A DNA stretch of 9,098 nucleotides from Deltaproteobacteria bacterium (GTDB taxonomy: Bacteria > Bdellovibrionota_C > UBA2361 > J135): the NCBI GenBank assembly GCA_020635175.1, contig JACKAH010000026.1, positions 1-9,098 of the forward strand. The letters are read 5' to 3'. The notes under the pieces are model-generated. The model had not been told where the DNA came from and did no database searches. It saw only the letters and a list, made by a program, of their open reading frames with translations. Positions 1 to 5,399 of this stretch are shown here, piece by piece. Numbering within the stretch: the stretch's first letter is position 1; each line of letters begins with the position of its first letter. The translations under genes were made by a program, and so were the position numbers.

Positions 1-192
1 CCTTTTTACTCAAAGTGTTTTCAAAAGATTCTTTGAGCTCGCAAGCTGTATAGAGAGCTTCGGAAGGCATATGATGATGCTTCATTTCAGTATCGTTTGG
101 GGAATACGAATGTTGTGTTTCCTCAATTTACTTTCTTACCTCCACTTCATAGAGCTCCTAGGACTGCTCCTTTTTGCCCTGTTTCTCAGTAA
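1..192 (+). pseudogene. Frameshifted 3' remnant of an unidentified gene, possibly transposase-like
   Basis: A protein-like reading appears if two frames are joined. Frame 2 from base 2 gives ...FKRFFELA up to about base 43. Frame 1 from base 43 then gives KLYRELRKAYDDASFQY and continues through NVVFPQFTFLPP to TAA at 190-192. One missing base in the run near 43 would restore a single frame, so this looks like the C-terminal end of a decayed gene whose start lies off the left edge. The ending with an xVVFPxxTFxPP pattern reminds me of the C-termini of some transposases of the Y1/REP-associated kind, but I recall this only loosely and cannot verify it. Frame 2 by itself stays open to 223, so a purely chance reading is possible. 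It reads toward the converging minus-strand genes. Confidence 0.35.
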
Positions 193-218
193 AGATACTC
201 GAGATCTATCTAAAATCT

Positions 219-246
219 AGAATGACATCTTGTAAGATGACATTCT
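219..246. repeat. Imperfect 12-bp inverted repeat with TGTA loop
   Basis: The arms AGAATGACATCT and AGATGACATTCT are complementary at 11 of 12 positions and enclose a 4-base loop. The hairpin lies downstream of the minus-strand gene that ends at 301. In that direction it is followed by a loosely T-rich run (AGATTTTAGATAG), so it could act as a weak intrinsic terminator for the secreted-protein operon. It also lies just after the broken plus-strand gene, so a REP-like hairpin is an alternative. A second small stem, CTTAC-GAGA-GTAAG, occurs at 282-295. Confidence 0.5.
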
Positions 247-300
247 GAGGAGTGAATCGTGGTGGGAATCTGACGTGATATCTTACGAGAGTAAGTTTAT

Positions 301-891
301 CTAGGGCTTAATTACCAGCTGAACTACAACGTAAAGACTTACCTCACAGTGACGTTCGTCAGTATAGCTTCCGACGCCAGTGAGAGTTCCTCCAGTTGTC
401 GTACCACCGCCACTCATGCTGCCGCTAAATGCCAGAGATAGTCCATTGGCTTTAAAAGATCCAGTAGCAACGCCATTTTCATCAACTGCGATACTAGCGC
501 TGCCGCCAGCTTCGAAGGTTGTGACGACGGAGTAGCCGGCACCATTGTTGGTAGCAGTGTACTCCCCATCGGTATCAAACCCCTCTTCCACTTCTCCATC
601 GTAACCACCGCTAGAGGTATAGCTTCCATCTCTAGGGTTTCTACTCGGTCCATTTTCTTTTTCAAAATCCCCATCACCGCTAAAAGTGACTACTTTAATT
701 CCAGGATCAGAGCAGTCTGGTCCGGACTTTGTCATTACAGCCATCACTGTATAATCCAAGTCTGCTTCACTATCGTCTTCAGGGAAGCTTCCTCCTGATG
801 GCGCGGCTGAAAGCGCTAGAGCAACAGAGCTACTCAGATTAAAGAGAGCAGCTAAGAAAAACAACATAATATTGCGCTGTTTATTTTTCAT
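301..891 (-). CDS. Secreted protein of unknown function, paralogue of the adjacent gene
   Basis: This 196-residue protein matches no family I recognise. Residues 1 to about 27 form a signal peptide (KNKQR n-region, hydrophobic FFLAALF core, ALA before the likely cleavage), so it should be exported. The mature part is rich in Gly, Ser, Thr and Asp and is predicted to be largely beta. A strand near residues 46-53 leads to Cys60, then come DGSYTSS (88-94), a GGSASIAVDENGVATGS segment (129-145), a Gly/Thr-rich stretch (156-172), and Cys182 followed by a hydrophobic strand YVVVQLVI at the end. The two cysteines could join the first and last strands. The same order of elements occurs in the neighbour encoded at 897-1523. 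The gap to that gene is 5 bp, and a GAGGG ribosome site lies within its 3' end, so the two are probably co-transcribed. The start is supported by this site. Confidence 0.8.
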   Translation of the reverse strand: MKNKQRNIMLFFLAALFNLSSSVALALSAAPSGGSFPEDDSEADLDYTVMAVMTKSGPDCSDPGIKVVTFSGDGDFEKENGPSRNPRDGSYTSSGGYDGEVEEGFDTDGEYTATNNGAGYSVVTTFEAGGSASIAVDENGVATGSFKANGLSLAFSGSMSGGGTTTGGTLTGVGSYTDERHCEVSLYVVVQLVIKP

Positions 892-896
892 TTCTA

Positions 897-1523
897 CTAC
901 CCTCTGTTCTCAACAGAAATAACGACCGTATATTGTACAGTTGTGGTACACCCCTCCTTTTGGGCTCCCGGCGAATCACCGCTGCCGCTAAATACTCCTG
1001 TGCTGTTATTTTCAGCATGAAAGACTACTCCGTCTAAATCCGTGGCAAAACTTCCTATGCCCGGAATTGCCGGCATATCAATCGCCAGGGAACCTGTACC
1101 ATCATCGCCTAAGGTTACGTCTAGCGAACCGCCATCATCAAAATTGATTCCTATTGTGTTTTCCTCGAGAAGATCACTGCTGGTGTAGGAACCATCTAGA
1201 TCAAATAATCCAAGAATGGTGGGTCCATTGGCAGATCCATGCGACGAAGAATCGGCAGGTCCTGGCATGCCGGGCCCTGGACCATCTCCTCTCTTCTCAA
1301 GTTCAAATTCTGCTTCCATAGGCCCGTGTATTTCAATAGTGGTCTTATTATCACAGACCGTCGTCACTAATGCAGTGAGCTTCATCGTTATGATCACATT
1401 TTTGGCATTTACATTGGCACCTTCACCGCCGGACCCGGGGTAGCAGACTCCCACAACCAGGAGAATTAGAGCGACAATGGCTAGAGAGCCTCTGCTACTT
1501 CGCAGTTTATTTTTTAACCTCAT
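897..1523 (-). CDS. Secreted protein of unknown function, first gene of a two-gene operon
   Basis: This is a 208-residue protein of no family I recognise. A basic N-terminus (RLKNKLRSSR) precedes a hydrophobic segment at about 13-27, giving a signal peptide or anchor. Cys27 follows VVGV, which is a poor lipobox because Val stands at -1, so lipidation is doubtful. Strand-like NVIITMKLTALVTT leads to Cys57. A Gly/Pro/Ser-rich linker follows (about 79-101), then DGSYTSS (110-116), a DDGGSLDVTLGDDGTGS segment (129-145), GVFSGSG (176-182), Cys192 and a terminal strand YTVVISV. These elements occur in the same order in the protein encoded at 301-891. The linker and the extra Cys27 are the main differences. 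Upstream, an AGGG lies 5 bases before the ATG. I found no convincing sigma70 promoter. It is the promoter-proximal gene of the pair. Confidence 0.78.
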   Translation of the reverse strand: MRLKNKLRSSRGSLAIVALILLVVGVCYPGSGGEGANVNAKNVIITMKLTALVTTVCDNKTTIEIHGPMEAEFELEKRGDGPGPGMPGPADSSSHGSANGPTILGLFDLDGSYTSSDLLEENTIGINFDDGGSLDVTLGDDGTGSLAIDMPAIPGIGSFATDLDGVVFHAENNSTGVFSGSGDSPGAQKEGCTTTVQYTVVISVENRG

Positions 1524-1882
1524 AAAAACCCTATAAAAAAGCTTATCTAAACTACTAAATTGAAGAACTAGCTAATTAGAAGTGTAAGTGTTATTCAGGG
1601 TCTCTACTCAACCGTAACCTAGTAAATGTAAATATTTTCCATCTATGCATAATACTTAGGTTATGAAACATGACCTCAGCTCAATCCAATCAAAGCCAGC
1701 CGGTTGGGAAGACCCGCTTCGCAAGACGCCCCGCAGAAATTGGGGAGTTTCATTTTTGAGAATTAAAACCAAACGCATCACTTATCAATCTTCTCATCAT
1801 AACGAGTTTGAGGCACATAGTTCATAAGCGAACTCGCCCTTTTAACGACTGGTAATAAATTGTTGGTTGATCTGGAGATTGT
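1524..1882. other. Non-coding divergent intergenic region
   Basis: This 359-base stretch separates the minus-strand secreted-protein pair from the plus-strand gene at 1883, so it should hold promoters for both, but I could not place a clear -35/-10 pair for either. Visible structures are a spaced 7-bp inverted repeat TAACCTA (1615-1621) and TAGGTTA (1657-1663), a local GC-rich patch at about 1695-1755 with CCCC...GGGG arms, and the hairpin at 1803-1836. I see no tRNA, no attC-like site and no convincing ORF. Confidence 0.6.
1803..1843 (+). terminator. Possible hairpin followed by CCCTTTT in the leader of the small exported protein gene
   Basis: CGAGTTTG (1803-1810) and CGAACTCG (1829-1836) pair over 8 bp with one G-T wobble around an 18-base loop. 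CCCTTTT follows at 1837-1843. The shape fits a weak intrinsic terminator or attenuator 40 bases before the ATG at 1883. The long loop and short T run make this uncertain. Confidence 0.3.
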
Positions 1883-2341
1883 ATGTCTATGAGAGGAATA
1901 TTAAAAGATCTATGGGACCCATTAAGATTTCTACGCATAATGACTGCGGTAGTGCTAACTCTAGCTATCAGCACACCTTGTTATGCAGAAGATGATAATA
2001 CGCGGGAAGAACCTCCAGTACTATTTGATGCTGCTCTGACCTTACAGTTATATACTACTCTAGTTGCCTATTTTGGTCCTCCCAAAAAAACATGTAAAGT
2101 CATTACTAATGAAGTTACTCAAAATTCATGTAGCACTCACATAGAAATTAGTTCTGAGTTTTTCTATTCTGATTATTACGCCATACTTGCTATCGACCTC
2201 AAATCCTGGGAGGGATTTACCGATAGTCAAATAGTGTATGACATGGACGCCGGTAAGAAGGAGGTTGTTACTCAGTATTGCCGTCATACAGTACAAGAGT
2301 GCATTCTTGAGTGGCGACTCAATCCGATTGAAGTTGATTAA
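1883..2341 (+). CDS. Small exported four-cysteine protein of unknown function
   Basis: I do not recognise this 152-residue protein. The N-terminus has a long basic n-region (residues 1-19), a hydrophobic core MTAVVLTLAIS (20-30), and a signal peptidase I-type site CYA before Glu36, so the mature protein of about 117 residues should be periplasmic or secreted. The mature part has four cysteines, at 71, 83, 133 and 140, which could form two disulfides. The aromatic-rich patch EFFYSDYYAILAIDL lies between them (92-106). A GGAG ribosome site at 1874-1877, 5 bases before the ATG, supports this start over the internal ATGs at 1889 and 1940. The gene stands alone: divergent from the secreted pair to the left and 72 bp before the truncated tRNA-Leu to the right. 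Local GC is low (20 of 60 bases at 2041-2100). It may be cargo of an integrated element. Confidence 0.75.
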   Translation: MSMRGILKDLWDPLRFLRIMTAVVLTLAISTPCYAEDDNTREEPPVLFDAALTLQLYTTLVAYFGPPKKTCKVITNEVTQNSCSTHIEISSEFFYSDYYAILAIDLKSWEGFTDSQIVYDMDAGKKEVVTQYCRHTVQECILEWRLNPIEVD

Positions 2342-2412
2342 TGTGACAACAACAATTGGCCATCTCGGTTAGGTACCACCTTCATTTCTTGCTCCTTTCC
2401 TTAGCAAAGGGC

Positions 2413-2467
2413 TTCAAAATCCGGTTCCCGCAAGGGAGTGGGAGTTCGATTCTCCCTCTCGGCACCA
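2413..2467 (+). other. 3' fragment of tRNA-Leu(CAA), probable attachment site (attR-like) of an integrated element
   Basis: The fragment reads as the 3' part of a class II tRNA. It contains anticodon loop TTCAAAA (2413-2419, anticodon CAA), the 3' anticodon-stem strand TCCGG, a long variable arm with stem CCC-GCAA-GGG (2427-2436), T stem GGGAG/CTCCC (2440-2444 and 2452-2456) around loop TTCGATT, acceptor strand TCTCGGC (2457-2463), discriminator A, and CCA (2465-2467). The expected 5' half is absent: AGGGC just upstream cannot pair with TCCGG, and no GCCGAGA acceptor strand lies at the expected distance. Homology therefore stops exactly at the anticodon loop. Integrases of many islands recombine within tRNA genes and leave such a 3' copy. 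The Leu(CAA) gene leuX is a known island site in E. coli. It is not a functional tRNA. Confidence 0.8.
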
Positions 2468-2491
2468 GCCTTTATGAGCGCTGAAACTATC

Positions 2492-3088
2492 TTATACGAA
2501 TTTGCTTCCTTTTTTAGCTGATATGTCATTATAACGCAGTTGATAATCCTCAACAGAAGAAAGTAAAAACTCAGACAATCCCTCAGCTACATTCGATGTT
2601 AAGCCTGGTATCTGCGCAAAGTTTACTGACAAAGGAGTAGCGGTGCATATAACTAGACAATGCAGTCCAAGTAACGCATCAAGTAAAGACCTTTTACAAT
2701 AAACATCCGATATACGGGAAAGTGGATAGATACCTGTATCTCGAATTAAGATACCCTTTGAAAGCTTAAGATGACCCTCCTCAATTCGATATGAAATTCT
2801 ATGTCGATAAAGGATAGAATATATTGCCTTCACAAATAAAACTATCAGAACAAATGCAACAAAAGCTTCTAGCTCAATATCAAGATCTAAAATCGTGTTG
2901 AAGTCAGAAAAAATATCCCTACTATTTAACTTAACGGCAAAAACAACTAACAAAGCCAGAATCATAACCCAAGGGAAAAGCTGCTTTAAGATGATTCTTG
3001 TTGAGATAGGAAAACGAGATTTAAGATCCTGAGAACGAACTAACCCACTTCTCAGCTTAGATTCTGTATTGTTTATTTCATTATCCAT
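2492..3088 (-). CDS. Membrane-anchored bacterial PH-domain protein (PF03703-like, YdbS type)
   Basis: This is a 198-residue protein if started at the ATG of 3086-3088. An in-frame TTG two codons earlier (3094) is possible, but neither start has a clear ribosome site. Two transmembrane helices (about 36-53 and 73-93) form a hairpin. A bacterial PH domain follows (about 97-180) with the family's recognisable pattern: YRIEEGHLKLSKGIL, then YPLSRISDV, RSLLDALLGL and a LVICTAT strand. The domain should lie on the cytoplasmic face just under the membrane. Proteins of this type are small membrane proteins with no defined biochemical activity, and some are linked to envelope stress or peptide-toxin resistance. 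The gene stands alone on the minus strand, directly after the tRNA-Leu fragment, and is probably resident chromosome. It is separated from the efflux locus by the GC-rich lipoprotein gene. Confidence 0.8.
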   Translation of the reverse strand: MDNEINNTESKLRSGLVRSQDLKSRFPISTRIILKQLFPWVMILALLVVFAVKLNSRDIFSDFNTILDLDIELEAFVAFVLIVLFVKAIYSILYRHRISYRIEEGHLKLSKGILIRDTGIYPLSRISDVYCKRSLLDALLGLHCLVICTATPLSVNFAQIPGLTSNVAEGLSEFLLSSVEDYQLRYNDISAKKGSKFV

Positions 3089-3110
3089 AATCAATAAAAC
3101 AAAAGGATTG

Positions 3111-3119
3111 AGTATAACA
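3111..3119 (-). promoter_or_regulatory. Candidate extended -10 promoter for the PH-domain gene
   Basis: On the minus strand the bases read TGTTATACT, an extended -10 (TGn plus TATACT), about 23 bases before the ATG at 3088. I see no good -35 at 16-18 bases upstream. The implied 5' leader is only about 16 bases, in keeping with the lack of a clear ribosome site. Confidence 0.35.
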
Positions 3120-3263
3120 AACTCTCTCTGAGTCCTTTTACATCAGACGCTAATGCTAGATCGAATATTCAAATGAACAAAAAATGGAGCAGAACGCTCT
3201 CCCCCTCCCTACATCAACACACCCGTGCCTAGTAGAGAGGAGGAGGTCTGCACTCCGCTGCCT

Positions 3264-3275
3264 GCAGAGCTCTGC
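3264..3275. repeat. Perfect 12-bp palindrome GCAGAGCTCTGC
   Basis: The palindrome lies 10 bases past the stop of the GC-rich lipoprotein gene in its reading direction. It could form a short stem (GCAG-AGCT-CTGC) but has no T-run after it, so terminator function is not supported. It may be a protein-binding site or chance in GC-rich sequence. Confidence 0.35.
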
Positions 3276-3285
3276 GAGACGTCGC

Positions 3286-3687
3286 TCAGTTCGTGCCGCT
3301 CGGCTCAGCGGGCGGGACGCCGGCAGTGTACGCGAGCTGATCAGCTCGATCCATCTGCTCGAGCTGACGCACGAAGTTCATGAACTGCTCGAAGCTCATC
3401 AGCTGCTGCTGGACAGGATCGGCCGGGGCGTTCGCGACATCGTGACGCGTCTGCTTCACGATGATGTACTGGCCCAGGTAGATGTTCAGCAGCGACCGCT
3501 GCACGAGACCCGGATCCTCGCTCGAGTTGAGCGCGCTGATCACGAGCTGCTCGATGGTCTGAGGCTCCGGGTTGGACTCCTCGATCACGAGCGGCAGCGG
3601 ATCCGTGTACTCGATGGGCTTCTGACTGGCACAGCCACTCAGAACGGCGGTCAGAACGGCGAACGGAACAATCATGCTCAAGCGCAT
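3286..3687 (-). CDS. Small putative lipoprotein of unknown function with foreign codon use
   Basis: This 133-residue protein begins with a lipoprotein signal peptide: MRLSMIVPFAVLTAVLSGC, lipobox LSGC with Cys19 as the lipidated residue. It should be anchored in the inner or outer membrane facing the periplasm; Ala at +2 does not signal inner-membrane retention. The rest is mostly helical in appearance, rich in Gln, Glu and Leu, and I recognise no domain. An AGGAGG ribosome site at 3696-3701 fixes the start. Composition is unlike its neighbours: 41 of 60 bases are G or C at 3301-3360, and 49 of the first 60 codons end in G or C, against 6 of the first 20 in the pump gene at 6447. A longer plus-strand frame over the same bases (3184-3747) is a high-GC shadow. 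The gene is likely acquired, or the block is an assembly join. Confidence 0.75.
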   Translation of the reverse strand: MRLSMIVPFAVLTAVLSGCASQKPIEYTDPLPLVIEESNPEPQTIEQLVISALNSSEDPGLVQRSLLNIYLGQYIIVKQTRHDVANAPADPVQQQLMSFEQFMNFVRQLEQMDRADQLAYTAGVPPAEPSGTN

Positions 3688-3695
3688 GGGGCTTT

Positions 3696-3701
3696 CCTCC
3701 T
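3696..3701 (-). promoter_or_regulatory. Strong ribosome binding site of the GC-rich lipoprotein gene
   Basis: On the minus strand AGGAGG stands 8 bases before the ATG at 3685-3687. It is the strongest Shine-Dalgarno match I noticed in the window, and it favours the lipoprotein frame over the overlapping alternatives at 3341-3733 and on the plus strand. Confidence 0.75.
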
Positions 3702-3734
3702 CTACTCTCTCTTCGGGAACCTAGTGGAACCATT

Positions 3735-3750
3735 ACCCTTAAATTAGGGT
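3735..3750. repeat. 16-base near-palindrome ACCCT(T)AAATTAGGGT
   Basis: The arms ACCCT and AGGGT flank an AT-rich centre in the 157-bp gap between the outer-membrane factor gene and the lipoprotein gene, both on the minus strand. It lies at the right edge of the GC-rich block, 48 bases upstream of the lipoprotein ATG. It could be an operator or a short stem. It has no T-tract, so a terminator for the outer-membrane factor gene is not supported. Confidence 0.3.
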
Positions 3751-3844
3751 CATGGGGTGAGTGTTCTGCATTTGAAAAAACAAGATTTTATAGAGTATTA
3801 CAAAACTAGATAATCTTCAAATCTAAAAATTACTTGGCCTTACG

Positions 3845-5269
3845 CTACGCATTATCTGAGGGAGCTTCCTCCTTAGTCCAACCACCACCGAGAGCTCGGT
3901 AGAGTTCAACATACCCTTTCGCAAGCTCTGATTGACTTTGAGCTAGGTTTATCTCCTGCGAGAACAAACGTCTTTCAATATCTAATACATTTTGAAAATC
4001 AGTCAGACCTGACTTATACAAACTTTTGGTAAGTTCTACAGATTTCTTACTAGCCTTAACTGAATCTTGAAGACTTTTTGTTCTGATTTTCTCCTCGCTA
4101 ATTTTAACCAAAGCGTTCTCAACTTCTTCAACAGCTATTAGTACTGCTTCTTTGTAGTTAAGCTCGGCTTCTCGCGACTCACTTTCAGCTAAATCAACCT
4201 GATTGGATACCCTACCAAAATCATACAAATTCAGATCGACCGCTGGTCCTAAAGTATAGGCTAAACTATCCGCGCGAAAAGCTTTATCAAAATTATTCAA
4301 AGCTTCAAATGAAATTCTGCCAGGCAAGGAGATGATTGGAAAATATTCTGCCTTTGCAGCTCCGATCAGAGCATGTCGAGAGGCCAAATTTCGCTCTGCC
4401 ATTCTTACATCAGGGCGCTGAGTCAAAACATCTAATGGTAAACTATCTACATTAAGTTTTGCTATCTCTGGGATCTCTGCAGATTCAGGGAGCAAATCAA
4501 TTATGATTTGGGGGAGGTCTCCAAGTAACACAGCCAATCTATTTTTAGCACGCTGATGAGAAATTCTAAAACTTGGAACTGTAGCTTCAGTTTCCCCTAA
4601 ATTAGATTCAGCTTGAAAAACATCAACTTCTGGAACTATTCCTGCCTTATGCAGCTGAGAGGCCAACTCTAAACTCTCTTTCTGTGTTCTTACGTTTTCT
4701 TTTGAAAGTTCTATTAAGGCCTTAGTTGATCTAAAATCTATATATGACGAAGCAATCTGAGATATAAGCAGTATTCTAGTCGCTCTCTGCTCTTCAATCG
4801 AGGCTTCTAGGCTAGCTGCAGCAGACTCCTTTAAGCGCCTCAATCTTCCTAATAGATCAAGTTCCCAGTTTAAAAATCCGCCAACAGATATAAAATCATT
4901 TGTGTTAGTTCGAATCGCTGAGGCAACCGCAGAGCTCCTTCTTCGTCTTTCGACTCCAGCACTAAAGTCGATATCTGGTAAGAACTCAGACTTCGATAAA
5001 CCAAGTCGTGCTAAAGATTGCTCTACTCTCTCATATGCTTGTTGTAGGTTAAGGTTCTTCTCTAAACCCTTTTCAACTAAAATATTCAGAGTTTGATCAT
5101 CAAACTGCTGCCAGTATTGACTAAGAGAACTTAAATCAATCTCCTTAGTTTCAGATTGAGAATAATGTTCAGGCAAAGTCACTTCAGGTGGAATATAGTC
5201 AGGGCCTACACTACAACCTAGTAATGAAAAGATAGTTAAATAAAGTATGTATGATACAAAACGTACCAT
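3845..5269 (-). CDS. RND efflux outer-membrane factor, TolC-like lipoprotein (NodT/OprM type)
   Basis: This 474-residue protein is a normal length for the family. It forms a trimeric outer-membrane beta-barrel with a long periplasmic alpha-tunnel through which substrates leave. The signal peptide ends in lipobox LLGC with lipidated Cys19, followed by the family hallmark SVGPDYIPP (20-28). Two outer-membrane efflux repeats follow (about 55-250 and 275-465). Repeat two shows QRPDVRMAERNL (284-295) with GAAKAEYFPIISLPG (303-317), then SGLTDFQNVLDIERRLFSQE (420-439) and LYRALGGGW (456-464), all typical of OprM-type proteins. An AGGA site 7 bases before the ATG and a promoter at 5321-5349 support this start. 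The gene is divergent from the adaptor and pump genes, so the partners of one complex are made from two transcripts. Substrate cannot be read from the sequence. Confidence 0.95.
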   Translation of the reverse strand: MVRFVSYILYLTIFSLLGCSVGPDYIPPEVTLPEHYSQSETKEIDLSSLSQYWQQFDDQTLNILVEKGLEKNLNLQQAYERVEQSLARLGLSKSEFLPDIDFSAGVERRRRSSAVASAIRTNTNDFISVGGFLNWELDLLGRLRRLKESAAASLEASIEEQRATRILLISQIASSYIDFRSTKALIELSKENVRTQKESLELASQLHKAGIVPEVDVFQAESNLGETEATVPSFRISHQRAKNRLAVLLGDLPQIIIDLLPESAEIPEIAKLNVDSLPLDVLTQRPDVRMAERNLASRHALIGAAKAEYFPIISLPGRISFEALNNFDKAFRADSLAYTLGPAVDLNLYDFGRVSNQVDLAESESREAELNYKEAVLIAVEEVENALVKISEEKIRTKSLQDSVKASKKSVELTKSLYKSGLTDFQNVLDIERRLFSQEINLAQSQSELAKGYVELYRALGGGWTKEEAPSDNA

Positions 5270-5320
5270 TCTATTATCCTAAAGATTGTAGACATTTTGC
5301 TGTCGTGCTAAATTCCAATA

Positions 5321-5349
5321 ATCATATTTTAATCAGATGCAGTATACAA
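5321..5349 (-). promoter_or_regulatory. Sigma70-type promoter for the outer-membrane factor gene
   Basis: On the minus strand -35 TTGTAT (5344-5349) and -10 TATGAT (5321-5326) are separated by exactly 17 bases. Transcription would begin near 5313, giving a leader of about 45 bases that contains AGGA before the ATG at 5269. I found no equally good promoter for the plus-strand adaptor gene; TATATT at 5357-5362 and at 5380-5385 are unpaired -10 candidates. Confidence 0.6.
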
Positions 5350-5358
5350 GCTTGACTA
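5343..5358. promoter_or_regulatory. Possible operator: dyad centred on CAAGCTTG
   Basis: The palindrome CAAGCTTG (5347-5354) is flanked by partly symmetric AT bases (TA at 5343-5344 and at 5357-5358). It overlaps the -35 of the outer-membrane factor promoter and a TTGACT (5352-5357) facing the adaptor gene. A regulator bound here could affect both directions. No regulator gene is in the window, so this is inference from position only. Confidence 0.3.
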
Positions 5359-5399
5359 TATTAGCTATTTTCTTGCAGGTATATTCATTTTAGGTCTTC

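Noticed and set aside
661..670. TTCAAAATCC, identical to the first ten bases of the tRNA-Leu fragment, as a possible second attachment copy
   Set aside because: The match stops after ten bases and lies inside the coding sequence of the secreted protein (opposite-strand GDFE codons), so it is chance.
414..1443. Open frames overlapping the two secreted-protein genes (414-677 minus, 1216-1443 plus)
   Set aside because: They overlap genes that have signal peptides and ribosome sites, and they show no independent coding evidence.
1690..1760. GC-rich patch with CCCC and GGGG arms as a possible structured RNA or integron attC site
   Set aside because: The arms are only four bases with a poorly paired interior, and the conserved attC core ends are absent.
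2354..2380. Bases before the tRNA fragment that resemble tRNA pieces (CATCTCGG, GGTTAGGTACCACC), perhaps the missing 5' half or an older attachment copy
   Set aside because: No cloverleaf can be formed with 2413-2467. The CCGAGA match is on the opposite strand and only about nine bases long. It is too weak to call.
2413..2467. Group I intron splitting a complete tRNA-Leu
   Set aside because: No 5' exon with a GCCGAGA acceptor strand is visible upstream in the window, and the fragment retains the whole anticodon loop, which fits an attachment-site copy better.
3341..3733. 130-residue minus-strand frame overlapping the lipoprotein gene
   Set aside because: It is an out-of-frame shadow rich in Arg and Ala, without a signal or ribosome site of its own.
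3184..3747. 187-residue plus-strand open frame across the GC-rich block
   Set aside because: High GC removes stop codons in all frames. The opposite-strand frame has a lipoprotein signal, an AGGAGG ribosome site and strongly G/C-ending codons; this one gives Arg/Leu/His-rich sequence with no such support.
4902..5096. 64-residue plus-strand frame opposite the outer-membrane factor gene
   Set aside because: It is antisense to a well-supported family member and has no visible start signal.
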